Assembly: GCA_951813285.1 (NCBI GenBank)
Contig: OX638355.1
Coordinates: 256,001-320,000 of the forward strand
DNA length: 64,000 bases
Source: Terriglobia bacterium
GTDB taxonomy: Bacteria; Acidobacteriota; Terriglobia; Versatilivoradales; Versatilivoraceae
Direction of reading: 5' to 3'
The notes beneath the pieces were generated by a model. The model ran no database searches. It was given only the letters and a program-made list of their open reading frames with translations, and was not told where the DNA came from. The position numbers were made by a program, and so were the translations under genes. Below, piece after piece: positions 53,293 through 61,872 of this stretch; positions within the stretch are counted from its first letter, which is position 1; the number at the start of each line of letters is the position of its first letter.

Positions 53293-54315
53293 CTAGTCGT
53301 TGCTCGCCCCTTCCTCTTCGCCGATTCCCAGGGCCGTGGCCGCGTTCCTCCAGAAGAGGCCCTCGACCTGGTCCTTGGAAAGGCCGGCGATTTCGGCGGC
53401 GAACTTCATGGAGAGAAGCTGTTCATAGACCGCCAGGATGGGCCGGCCGTCGCAGTGGGGAAACTGAAGGTCGCCCCGGTCGGCATCGTAGTGCTCCCAG
53501 GCTCGCCCCAAGGCAGCGTAGTGGCCGTGAAAGAACGCCGCCCCCACCCCATCCGAGCCCCAGAAAATACGTCGTGTGTCCTCTTTGGTGAGCAGGGAGA
53601 TGTAGGGCCGGGGGTCCGTCACCGCCGAAGTGTCGTAGTGGATGTTGGGCATGTCCCTGAGCCGTTCCACCGCCTCTTGCATGGGCCAGTAGGTGAAGCT
53701 GCGGGCGCAGTGGGCCAGCATCCACTTGAGGTTGGGATAGCGTTTGGTGGTGTACTCCTCCAGGTCCTGCAGGTTGAGTTGGTCGGCGCAGCCGTGAAAT
53801 CGGGAAAGGTGCATGGTCACCCACAAGCCGTGGTGGTTGGCGAACTCCATCTGCTCGTGGGGCAGAAACTCATGGATGCGGCACTGGGCGATGTCCCCGG
53901 TGACCGAGTGGGTGCGGTAGGGCTTCAGGCCGACGAACTGGGGGTGCTTCAGGTCCCGCTCGATATCCTCCAGCTTGCAGGAGGGGGTCACCAGGCGGTT
54001 GTGACGCACACCCGGCACCCCGTCGATCTCGCTGCGATTCAACTCCACGTGTTTGGCCACGTCGGTTCCCGGGAAGGGGTGTCCCAGGATGAGGTACTGC
54101 ATGCGCCGGCCCGGGTAGAGGACCTCGGCCCACTGATTCAAGGTCTCCAGGTCGTTGTCCTCCTTCTTGAGCGAATCCGGATCCACTCCGGTGACGGCGG
54201 AGCGCCAGAAGCAATGGATGTGGGCGTCCAGGATTCGGGAAGGAACGAAGTCCTCCAGTTCCTCCTCCCAGACCTGCCGATCACAGTCGCGGTAGTCGAT
54301 GTTTGCTTGAGCCAT
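53293..54315 (-). CDS. Cytoplasmic amidohydrolase (amidohydrolase-2 type)
   Basis: A 340-residue TIM-barrel metal-dependent hydrolase without a signal. Metal-site blocks in order: RILDAHIHCFWRSA, FVGLKPYRTHSVTG, VTMHLSRFHG, WMLAHCARSFTYWP, and FWGSDGVGAAFFHG with the catalytic Asp. It belongs to the same broad group as the protein at 33337. It may decarboxylate or hydrolyse a carboxylic or sugar acid. It is followed on its strand by nothing close; upstream is a repeat region, then the symporter at 54569, which faces the same way and could supply its substrate. Confidence 0.85.
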   Translation of the reverse strand: MAQANIDYRDCDRQVWEEELEDFVPSRILDAHIHCFWRSAVTGVDPDSLKKEDNDLETLNQWAEVLYPGRRMQYLILGHPFPGTDVAKHVELNRSEIDGVPGVRHNRLVTPSCKLEDIERDLKHPQFVGLKPYRTHSVTGDIAQCRIHEFLPHEQMEFANHHGLWVTMHLSRFHGCADQLNLQDLEEYTTKRYPNLKWMLAHCARSFTYWPMQEAVERLRDMPNIHYDTSAVTDPRPYISLLTKEDTRRIFWGSDGVGAAFFHGHYAALGRAWEHYDADRGDLQFPHCDGRPILAVYEQLLSMKFAAEIAGLSKDQVEGLFWRNAATALGIGEEEGASND

Positions 54316-54370
54316 GGGTATCCCTCCTGGAACACGGTATTGTCGGACGATTCTAAAACAATATGCTCAT

Positions 54371-54558
54371 GAGCCTTTTGCAAAATTCGTCGTGCAGCGC
54401 TGGGGACGTTGTTGAATTACTGGAATTACTTCGATCAGCCGCTGCTGTATTGCTTTGATTCAATCACGTTCCCTACACGCTCTTTACCAGTTATTCCAGT
54501 AATTCAACAACGTCCCCGACTTACGCATCCCCTACTTGCGGAATTTTGCAAAAGGCTC
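54371..54558. repeat. Family D inverted pair enclosing a family A element
   Basis: The arms GAGCCTTTTGCAAAATTC (54371-54388) and GAATTTTGCAAAAGGCTC (54541-54558) are exact complements. Between them sits the complete 116-bp family A element at 54402-54517. It is the only nested case in the window. Confidence 0.85.
54402..54517. repeat. Family A MITE-like element, 116 bp, nested in family D
   Basis: Starts GGGGACGTTGTTGAATTA and ends CAACGTCCCC; interior matches the copy at 18320-18435, including TTTGATTCAAT. The length is the same as for two other copies. Confidence 0.85.
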
Positions 54559-54568
54559 TCACGACTCT

Positions 54569-56074
54569 CTACCCGGAAACACCGCCGGACCGGCGCAGGA
54601 TCAGGCTGGCCGCCATGGCCACCGCCACCAGCACCAGGTGACCCAGCACCCCGGTCAGCCACAAGCTGAGGGTGCAGTTTAAGCTCCCCAGGTCAAGGAT
54701 GGGCTCGGCGCTCCCCGGCAGCCTCACCTGGGTCAGGGTGGCCCAGGCGGTAAACAGGAGGCAGGCCAGGATGCCCAGGTAGGCTCCCCTGGCCAGCGTC
54801 CACCGGAACAGCATGCCCAGGGCGAACAGCCCCAGGATGCCCCCGGTGAAGATCATGGTCATGGTGAGGGAAAACTCGACCAGGGAGGCGCTGTCGATCC
54901 GGGTCCACTGGAGCGCCAGCAGAATGGAGGCGGCGCCCAGCCCGACAACCGAGATCCTGCCCGCCAGCAGCCTGAGGCTCTCTGAGGCGCGGGGGCGCAG
55001 CTTCCCGAAGAAGTCGTTGACCACCACCGTCGCCAGCGAATTCAGATCCGAATCCAGCGAGGACATGGCGGCGGCGATGAGGGCGGCCAGAACCATGCCC
55101 TTGAGACCCGCCGGGAATTGGGTGCTGACGAAATGGGGAACGATGCGGTCCTTGACGGCCATGACCTCCGGCGGCACCACCTCTGCGCTGAACTGATAGT
55201 AGGACCAGAGAAGCGCTCCCAGCAGCATGAACAGCAGCCACACCGGCACGCAGGCCCCGGCTCCCATGACGGCCCCGCGGACGGCTTCCCGATCGGATCG
55301 GGCCAGCAGGTAGCGCTGCACGTTGTGCTGGTTGCAGCAGAAAGACTGCAGCCAGGCGACGATCGACCCGAGGATCAGCAGCCACTGGTTGTTTTGGGCG
55401 GCGTCCCATTGCCAGCGGTCGATCTCGAACTTTCCCCCCTCCCAGGCGGCCGCAAGAATCTGCGAAGGAGCGGCGTCGGACCCGAACAGGATGAGCAGGA
55501 TGCAGAGCAGTCCCCCACCCACCAGGAAGATTCCCTGAACCACATCGGTCCAGACCACGGCCTGGATGCCGCCGATCAGGGTGTAGAGCACGGTTACCGC
55601 GCCCAGAATCAGGATCACGCCGGTGACGCCCCATCCGGTCAGCACCGCCGTGGCCAGCGCCAGAAAGTAGTAGGTGACGCTGACGTCGGCCACCCGGCTG
55701 ACCAGAAAGGTGGCGGCGCCATAGGCGCGCGCGGGGTAGCCGAACCGCTGTTCCAGGTACTCATAGGCCGTCATGCGCACGTTGTGCCGGTAGAACACCA
55801 CGATGCGCCGGGCCAGCAGCAGCATCACGATCAACGGCACCAGGTGGGCGGGGATCAGGAACATGTTGTCGTGGAAGACGTTTCCGGGGTGTCCCACGAA
55901 GGTGGCGCTCCCGCAGATGGTGCCCAGGATGGAGAAGGCCACCACCCAGCCCGGTACGCTGCGAGCCGCCAGAAAGTAGTCCTCGGTGGTCTTTTGCCGC
56001 CGGGAAAAGTAGACCCCCAGCAGAGCCACCCCGCTCAGGTAGACCACGACGATGCTGGTATCTATGGGCGACAC
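54569..56074 (-). CDS. SSS-family sodium/solute symporter, second copy
   Basis: A 501-residue transporter if started at GTG 56074, just before the first membrane segment (SIVVVYLSGVALLGVYF); a much longer upstream frame to 56425 has no family similarity. Blocks: EDYFLAARSVPGWVVAFS, LYTLIGGIQAVVWTDVVQGI and IAAAMSSLDSDLNSLATVVV. About 13 membrane segments are visible. It differs from the copy at 41336 in length and lacks its hydrophilic loop. Substrate is probably a sugar or organic acid. The amidohydrolase at 53293 is on the same strand after it, separated by the nested repeat. Confidence 0.9.
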   Translation of the reverse strand: MSPIDTSIVVVYLSGVALLGVYFSRRQKTTEDYFLAARSVPGWVVAFSILGTICGSATFVGHPGNVFHDNMFLIPAHLVPLIVMLLLARRIVVFYRHNVRMTAYEYLEQRFGYPARAYGAATFLVSRVADVSVTYYFLALATAVLTGWGVTGVILILGAVTVLYTLIGGIQAVVWTDVVQGIFLVGGGLLCILLILFGSDAAPSQILAAAWEGGKFEIDRWQWDAAQNNQWLLILGSIVAWLQSFCCNQHNVQRYLLARSDREAVRGAVMGAGACVPVWLLFMLLGALLWSYYQFSAEVVPPEVMAVKDRIVPHFVSTQFPAGLKGMVLAALIAAAMSSLDSDLNSLATVVVNDFFGKLRPRASESLRLLAGRISVVGLGAASILLALQWTRIDSASLVEFSLTMTMIFTGGILGLFALGMLFRWTLARGAYLGILACLLFTAWATLTQVRLPGSAEPILDLGSLNCTLSLWLTGVLGHLVLVAVAMAASLILRRSGGVSG

Positions 56075-56776
56075 GGTGGATGGTTGATTGGGTGAGGAGT
56101 TCTCGGATGCCGTTGAGAAATGCAGGCCGGCGGTCGAAATGGTCCGCAGCCATCGACGGCGCTGGAATCCGCTTTCTTCCGGGTAGCCATGTAATCTATA
56201 GCGGATGCTGATGGACTGTTCAACCCGGCTTCCCGGGTTAGCCCTTGGTTCTTGACAGAGCCCATGCACCATATAGAATGGCATGTAGATACGTTGTAGA
56301 TTCGGAAAATGCCGGCTCGCATTGGTGCTTAGCAGTCGAGAGTACAACCGCAAGACCGGCTTGCTGATATGCTGCCCGATAAGTACCAGCATTCGCGGTG
56401 CCGCCACTGAAGTGCCAAGTTCCAATCTCGGAAAGCCATCCGTAATCTTGGCGAGCTTGATTCAAACCCTTTCCTGGAAAGATCGCAGCGTTAAGAAAAT
56501 CGTGGCCGCGGATCGAGAAGTTTTCCGTGAGACCTTGTTGAGGCTCCTCCCGCTCATTGGAGCGACGGAAATCATTGAGGAGTCGATGCAACCATAACGC
56601 CTCCTCCTTAGCACCGATTGCAACCCGGTCCCTGAATAATTCTTCAAAGGAACCGGCGCCCGGATGCGTCCCATCCATTGGAGCCGGACACCTCTGCAGG
56701 CGGCGGAGATCTATCCAAACGAAAACGCCTTCATTGGCCCCTCACTGACTATTGGATGTATGTCACACTCGATGGA
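56075..56776. other. Non-coding divergent region upstream of the sigma factor
   Basis: This 702-bp gap lies between the divergent symporter and sigma-factor genes. An open minus-strand segment of 146 codons occurs at 56238-56678, but it has no ribosome site or recognisable domain, so I do not call it. No repeat is seen. Confidence 0.5.
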
Positions 56777-57325
56777 ATGACTGACGCCGACGATGAAATC
56801 CTGGCTCGCAGGGCGGCCGAGGGAGACAGGAACGCCTTTTCGGAGTTGCTGGATCGCCACTATGGCCTCATCTACCGCGTCGGGGCCCGCATTCTCGGCA
56901 ACGAAGCGGAGGCGGAGGATCTGGCCCAGGATGTCTGCCTGGGGCTGGTGACCAGGCTGGCTTCCTATGGCGGGCAGAGTCGCTTCACCACCTGGCTTTA
57001 CCGGGTGGTGGTGAACGCGGCGCGGGATTCGATGCGTCGCGACTCCACCCGCCGCCGAAACGAGCAGGAATTCGTCGAGCAGGACGGCCTCGGGCAGCGC
57101 CAGAGCGGCACGGGCAGCGAGGATTCCGTCTGGCTGCAGCAAGTGCTGGGCCAGTTGAGCGAAGAGCTGCGAGCCACGGTGATTCTGGTACTGGCGGAAG
57201 GTCTTCGACACGGAGAAGCCGGCAAGATCCTGGGAGTCAGCGAAGCAACAGTCTCCTGGCGGCTGCATCAGGTGCGCAAGCAGTTGCGCAACCAAAAGAC
57301 ACAGTCTAAGAGGATGGCGCTGTGA
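56777..57325 (+). CDS. ECF-type RNA polymerase sigma factor
   Basis: A 182-residue sigma-70 family protein with region 2 (residues about 20-85; AFSELLDRHYGLIYRVGARI, EAEAEDLAQDVCLGLV, FTTWLYRVVVNAARDSMRR) and region 4 (about 115-170; LSEELRATVILVLAEGL, HGEAGKILGVSEATVSWRLH). The ATG at 56777 is preferred to one at 56756 because conserved sequence starts directly after it. Its stop TGA at 57323-57325 overlaps the GTG start of the VWA gene by four bases (GTGA), so the pair is one transcription unit. It probably controls its own operon and an envelope response. Confidence 0.92.
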   Translation: MTDADDEILARRAAEGDRNAFSELLDRHYGLIYRVGARILGNEAEAEDLAQDVCLGLVTRLASYGGQSRFTTWLYRVVVNAARDSMRRDSTRRRNEQEFVEQDGLGQRQSGTGSEDSVWLQQVLGQLSEELRATVILVLAEGLRHGEAGKILGVSEATVSWRLHQVRKQLRNQKTQSKRMAL

Positions 57326-59535
57326 GAGACGAACTGGAAAGGCTCGAAAAGGAACTGAAGCGCGGGGCGCCCGAACCGAATCCGGCGGTGAGAAAGCAGA
57401 CCCACTCGAAGGCCATGGAGGCCTTTGACAGACACCACCAAGGATTGTCCGTTCAGCCGCGTCAGACAGGGCAGGAGGTAAATATCATGTCCTGGCTGAA
57501 ACAGAAAATCCATCCAATGCAACTTCGTTATGTAGCGGCTGCCTGCGCCTTATGCCTGGCAGTTGGCGGGGGCGCCGCCGGCTACTGGCTCCTCACCCTG
57601 TCCACCGAACCTGCGGAAACCAGCCAGGTTGCCAGGCTGGAACCCGAACCTTCGGAGGCGGCCGCCACGGGCGATTCACTCAAGCCCCCCGAAGAGGCTA
57701 GTCAGGCCGAGGCCTCCGGTCCTCCGCCTGTAGCCGAGTCCGCGCCGGCGCAACCGGAAAAGCCGGCTCCCCGACCCGCCAAGGAGGCAGCTCAATCCCC
57801 GAAGGCCGCTGAACCGGCTCCGGTGGCGGCAACCGAGGGTGTCGCCGTCGAGGCGCCGAGCCAGGGACCGGTTCTGAGCATGGAATCCCCTGTGGCTACC
57901 CATGCGGATCCCAGTCGGCCACCCGTCCCCGTCGCTCCGCCGCCACCTCCGCCCGGGTCGGCAGCGGCCTTCGGCGGCGTCTCCGCCTCCAGGTCCGCGA
58001 TGGTTCGCGGCCAGATTGCGGGCGGCCCTGCCACTCTCGGCCACGCCAGGATGAGGATGGCTGCCGAGGATCCCGGCATGCTCCCGGAGGGAGGCGCCCC
58101 GGCAGGGGACCGCTTCGCCCGCGTCGACCCCAACCGGTTGAAAGTGGCTGCCGAGGAACCGGTGTCGACCTTCTCCATCGATGTCGATACCGCTTCCTAC
58201 AGCTTTACACGCGCCTCGCTCCAGCAAGGTGTGCTGCCGCCCAAGGAGGCCGTCCGCATCGAGGAGCTGATCAATTACTTCCCCTACGACTATCCGGCAC
58301 CCTCCGGTCGAGACACCCCTTTTGCGACCCAGGTGACGGTAGTGCCTGCTCCCTGGAACCCCTCGACCCGTCTGATGCATATCGGCATCCGCGGATTTGG
58401 GCTGACGGGTCCGCGCCCGCGGGCTAACCTGGTGTTTCTGATCGACACCTCGGGTTCCATGGGCCAGCCCGACAAACTGCCCCTGCTGGTCAATTCGCTC
58501 CGCCTGCTGCTGATGACGTTCCTGAAGCCGGAGGACCGGGTGGCCATTGTGACCTACGCGGGTTCCTCGGCCACGGCTTTGGCGCCCACCCCGGTGAGCG
58601 AGCGTGACAAGATCCTGGCCGTCCTCGGCCAACTGAGAGCAGGCGGCTCCACCGCCGGCGCCTCGGGGATTCAACGCGCCTACCAACTGGCCCGGCAGCA
58701 CTTCATCGCCGATGGGGTCAACCGCGTGATCCTGGCCACCGACGGCGATTTCAACGTGGGGATCACCGACCTGGACCAGCTCCAAGGCTATGTCGAGCGC
58801 GAGCGGAAGAGCGGCGTCTACCTTTCAGTGCTCGGCTTCGGCATGGGCAATCTGAATGACAGGCTCATGCAGGCCTTGGCCCAGAACGGAAACGGCATCG
58901 CCTCCTACATCGACACCCTTTCCGAAGCCCAAAAGGTCCTGGTGGAGGAAGCCACCTCGACGCTCTTCCCCATCGCCAAGGATGTCAAGATCCAGGTCGA
59001 GTTCAACCCGGCCCGAGTGAGCGAGTATCGGTTGATCGGTTACGAGAGCCGAATGCTGGCCCGCGAGGACTTTCAAAACGATCGGGTGGATGCCGGCGAG
59101 GTCGGCTCCGGCCACCGGGTGACTGCCATCTACGAAATCACTCCGGTGGGTTCCGGGGGCGAGCGCGTGCCGCAGCTGCGCTACGGGCCGGAGAAGAAAC
59201 CGCAGCCCGGCGCGGCACGCGGCGAATACGCATTTGTGAAGATCCGCTACAAGTTGCCGGAATCGGACACCAGCACCCTGATGTCCCAGGCGGTGACCGC
59301 CGCCAATGAACATGAGAGGATCGATCAGGCTTCCCTGGACGTGCGCTTTGCAACGGCAGTAGCAGGGTTTGGCCAATTGCTGCGGGGAAGCCCCTATACG
59401 GGAAAGTTCGATTTTGACCAGGTGATCGAGCTGGCCCAGGGAGCCCGCGGGGAGGACCGCTTCGGCTATCGCTCCCAATTCCTCCAACTGGTGCGGCTGG
59501 CCCGGTCGGCGGCCCGACCCGCGATTGCGCCTTGA
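57322..59535 (+). CDS. Membrane-anchored VWA (YfbK-like) protein, probable anti-sigma partner
   Basis: A 737-residue protein. Residues 1-65 are cytoplasmic, charged and helical (MRDELERLEKELKRGAPEPN), in the position of an anti-sigma domain. One membrane segment lies at about 69-93. A proline/alanine-rich linker follows (about 95-260), then a conserved segment FSIDVDTASYSFTRASLQQG and a von Willebrand A domain with MIDAS residues in LIDTSGSMG (375-379) and ILATDGDFNVGITDLD. The C terminus matches DUF3520-type YfbK relatives. No zinc-binding ZAS motif is visible. The VWA part likely sits in the periplasm and binds a partner through a metal ion. Confidence 0.9.
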   Translation: MRDELERLEKELKRGAPEPNPAVRKQTHSKAMEAFDRHHQGLSVQPRQTGQEVNIMSWLKQKIHPMQLRYVAAACALCLAVGGGAAGYWLLTLSTEPAETSQVARLEPEPSEAAATGDSLKPPEEASQAEASGPPPVAESAPAQPEKPAPRPAKEAAQSPKAAEPAPVAATEGVAVEAPSQGPVLSMESPVATHADPSRPPVPVAPPPPPPGSAAAFGGVSASRSAMVRGQIAGGPATLGHARMRMAAEDPGMLPEGGAPAGDRFARVDPNRLKVAAEEPVSTFSIDVDTASYSFTRASLQQGVLPPKEAVRIEELINYFPYDYPAPSGRDTPFATQVTVVPAPWNPSTRLMHIGIRGFGLTGPRPRANLVFLIDTSGSMGQPDKLPLLVNSLRLLLMTFLKPEDRVAIVTYAGSSATALAPTPVSERDKILAVLGQLRAGGSTAGASGIQRAYQLARQHFIADGVNRVILATDGDFNVGITDLDQLQGYVERERKSGVYLSVLGFGMGNLNDRLMQALAQNGNGIASYIDTLSEAQKVLVEEATSTLFPIAKDVKIQVEFNPARVSEYRLIGYESRMLAREDFQNDRVDAGEVGSGHRVTAIYEITPVGSGGERVPQLRYGPEKKPQPGAARGEYAFVKIRYKLPESDTSTLMSQAVTAANEHERIDQASLDVRFATAVAGFGQLLRGSPYTGKFDFDQVIELAQGARGEDRFGYRSQFLQLVRLARSAARPAIAP

Positions 59536-59665
59536 GCGGCTCGCGAGTTCACACCGCCGGCTCGGATCTGCTTTACAATTCCCACCCAAGGCGCTATGGT
59601 TGCGCCCCGAAATCGGTTCGGATCTGTAACCGATTCCAGTTCTTTCTGTTCCGCCCACCACCGGA

Positions 59666-60895
59666 ATGAACGCTCCCCACTCTCAAGGCGGCCGGTCGGG
59701 GGACCTGCGAGGGAAGCGCGGCTTTATCCTGACGGGGATCGCCGGCTCCCACACGCTGTTCCACGCCTTCCAGCACAGCCTGCTGGTATTGTTTCCCAAC
59801 ATACGGGAGACCTTCGCCCTTTCCAATCTGCAGACCACCTCCATTTCTGCGGTGCAGGAGGTCGTGGCCGGAGCGATCGATCTGCCCGGAGGGGTGGCGA
59901 TGGACCTTTTCAAGCGGTACTGGGGTGTGGTCATGACCCTCTGCATGGGCGGTTTCGGTATCGGCTGGATGGTGGTCGGAACGGCTCCCGGGTACCTGAC
60001 GGTCCTTTCCGGAATGGCGATCGTGGCCGCTTCCTCCTCGCTCTGGCATCTGCCGGCCATGGCGGCTCTTTCCAACCGCTTTGCCGAGCGCCGCGGCTTC
60101 GCCCTGTCGGTTTACGGGGTTGGCGGCAACGTGGGGGAGATCCTGGGACCGGCCACCACCGGCTTGCTGCTGGGGATGCTCACCTGGCAAAGCATCATCG
60201 GCTCCTATGCCCTGCTTCCCCTGCTCCTGATGTTTCCCGTCTACTGGGCCTTTCGGGACATCGGAAGCCGCCAGCCGGGCTCCTCATCGGCCCCCGGAAC
60301 GGCCAGGCTGCCGGACCAGCTCGCCTACACACGGCAGATGTTCAGAAACGGCGTCCTGTGGGGAATCATCGCCGTGGCCGGACTGCGGGGAATGGCCTTT
60401 GTGGCTTTCACCGCTGTTATCGCCCTTTACGCCAAGGATGTGCTGGATTTGAGCGACCAGACGCGAGGATACTACTTCTCGCTGTTGGGCCTGGTCGGCA
60501 TGGCCGCCTCTCCGGTGCTGGGCCATCTCTCGGACCGGTTCGGCCGAAAGACGGTCCTGGTGCCCAATCTGCTGGCTCTGGGAGTGCTGACCCTGCTGAT
60601 GGCCTGGTATGGTCACCTGGGAGCCTTCCCGCTGCTGCTGCTGCTCATGGGAGTCTTCCTCTACAGCGACCAGCCCGTGCTGACCGCCGCCGCCCTGGAT
60701 GTGGCCGGTCGGCGCACCACCACCACCGCCATCGGGTTCGTCTCCTTCTCCCGGTTGGCCCTGAGCGCTCCCTCTCCGGTGATTGCGGGTTGGCTGTACA
60801 ATCCCGAGGCCGTGCATACGGTGTTCTACTACATTGCGGGCCTCTTCTTCCTGGCCGCCTGCGGTCTCTATCTGCTCCCGTTGCGAAAGGGATGA
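59666..60895 (+). CDS. MFS transporter
   Basis: A 409-residue major facilitator with about 12 membrane segments. Diagnostic blocks: GAIDLPGGVAMDLFKRYWG in the loop after helix 2, and VLGHLSDRFGRKTVLVPNLL after helix 8, the conserved D-R-x-G-R-[KR] loop. No signal peptide. The substrate could be a small organic acid or sugar, as in 'oxalate/formate'-like and fosmidomycin-resistance-like members; this is a loose likeness. It starts 130 bp after the VWA gene and precedes the DJ-1-like gene by 51 bp on the same strand. Confidence 0.87.
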   Translation: MNAPHSQGGRSGDLRGKRGFILTGIAGSHTLFHAFQHSLLVLFPNIRETFALSNLQTTSISAVQEVVAGAIDLPGGVAMDLFKRYWGVVMTLCMGGFGIGWMVVGTAPGYLTVLSGMAIVAASSSLWHLPAMAALSNRFAERRGFALSVYGVGGNVGEILGPATTGLLLGMLTWQSIIGSYALLPLLLMFPVYWAFRDIGSRQPGSSSAPGTARLPDQLAYTRQMFRNGVLWGIIAVAGLRGMAFVAFTAVIALYAKDVLDLSDQTRGYYFSLLGLVGMAASPVLGHLSDRFGRKTVLVPNLLALGVLTLLMAWYGHLGAFPLLLLLMGVFLYSDQPVLTAAALDVAGRRTTTTAIGFVSFSRLALSAPSPVIAGWLYNPEAVHTVFYYIAGLFFLAACGLYLLPLRKG

Positions 60896-60946
60896 CAGAC
60901 CGCGTCGGGCGGGGCAAAATAGAGACACTGTTATCGGGAGGGCTTA

Positions 60947-61516
60947 ATGGACAAGGTTCTGATCGTGATTGGCGACGCCTCCGAAGCCATGGATACGCTT
61001 TACCCCTACTACCGCGTGCAGGAGGACGGGTTCGAAGCGGTAGTGGCGGCTCCGGAAAAACGGCGCTACCATCTCGTCATACATGAGATACCGCCCGGAT
61101 GGGAGGTGACTCGGGAATCGCCCAGCTACCACTGGAACTCCGACATCGCCTTTCGGGACGTCGAGCCGGACGAGTATGCCGGTCTCTTTGTTTCAGGGGG
61201 ACGGGCGCCGGAGTATCTGCGCTACGATAGACACCTGATGAACATCATTCGCCATTTCTTTGAAGCGGGCAAGCCGGTGGCCTCGGTGTGCCACGGAGCC
61301 GAGATCCTGGCGGCGTCGGGCTTCGTCCAGGGACGGCGCATGGCTACCGTGCCCAAGTGTAAATTCGACGTGGAGATCTGCGGCGCGACCTTCGTGGACC
61401 ATGGCTGCGTGCGGGACGGCAACCTGGTGAGCGCCCGCACCTGGCACGACAACGCGCTTTACATGAAAGAGTTTGTCCGCATGTTGCTGGACGCCAGGCG
61501 GCTCCAGGGCGGATAG
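60947..61516 (+). CDS. DJ-1/PfpI-family protein
   Basis: A 189-residue class-I glutamine-amidotransferase-like fold. The nucleophile is C115 in VASVCHGAEILAASG, with the elbow typical of PfpI/DJ-1, and E13 in GDASEAMD is in the position of the acid partner. The segment GLFVSGGRAPEYLRYD precedes it. Members act as proteases, deglycases or chaperones; which applies here is not visible. It follows the MFS gene and precedes a small helical protein on the same strand. Confidence 0.87.
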   Translation: MDKVLIVIGDASEAMDTLYPYYRVQEDGFEAVVAAPEKRRYHLVIHEIPPGWEVTRESPSYHWNSDIAFRDVEPDEYAGLFVSGGRAPEYLRYDRHLMNIIRHFFEAGKPVASVCHGAEILAASGFVQGRRMATVPKCKFDVEICGATFVDHGCVRDGNLVSARTWHDNALYMKEFVRMLLDARRLQGG

Positions 61517-61590
61517 ATTCCCCAATAGCCGCCCCCGGCCAGTTCAGCAGCCGAACCCGCTTCGAGGTTTCGAAAAAAGGGGGACCTGCA

Positions 61591-61812
61591 ATGACACTTC
61601 TTCGCCGCCTGGTCGTGACTGCCGCCCGGGCGCTGGTCCAGAATCCGGAAGCGCGAGCCAAGGCCCGAGAGGTCCTCGAGGAAGAGGTCAAGCCCCGGGC
61701 CAAGGAGGCCTGGCGGGAGGCTCGCCCCGAAATCGAGAAAGCCGGGCAAGGGCTCAAGCGTCTTGCCCGCAATGTCCGGGACCAGTATCGCAAGGGCCGC
61801 CGGGGCGATTGA
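61591..61812 (+). CDS. Small basic helical hypothetical protein
   Basis: A 73-residue protein that is almost wholly amphipathic helix, rich in Arg, Lys, Ala and Glu (EARAKAREVLEEEVKPRAKE, then KRLARNVRDQYRKGRRGD). GGGGGA precedes the ATG by a few bases. I know no family for it. It may be membrane-associated or bind nucleic acid. Confidence 0.5.
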   Translation: MTLLRRLVVTAARALVQNPEARAKAREVLEEEVKPRAKEAWREARPEIEKAGQGLKRLARNVRDQYRKGRRGD

Positions 61813-61872
61813 GGGCGGCCGTGCCCCTTCGTGGATGTCGGTGCCGGATAACCCCCTCGACTGTTTTCAGAC

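Noticed and set aside
33337-54315. The amidohydrolases at 33337 and 53293 as a duplicated operon
   Set aside because: They differ in export signal, length and neighbours; a shared broad family is not enough to claim duplication.
56238-56678. A 146-codon minus-strand frame upstream of the sigma factor
   Set aside because: No recognisable domain, no clear start signal, and it lies in a promoter-bearing divergent gap; kept only as a note.
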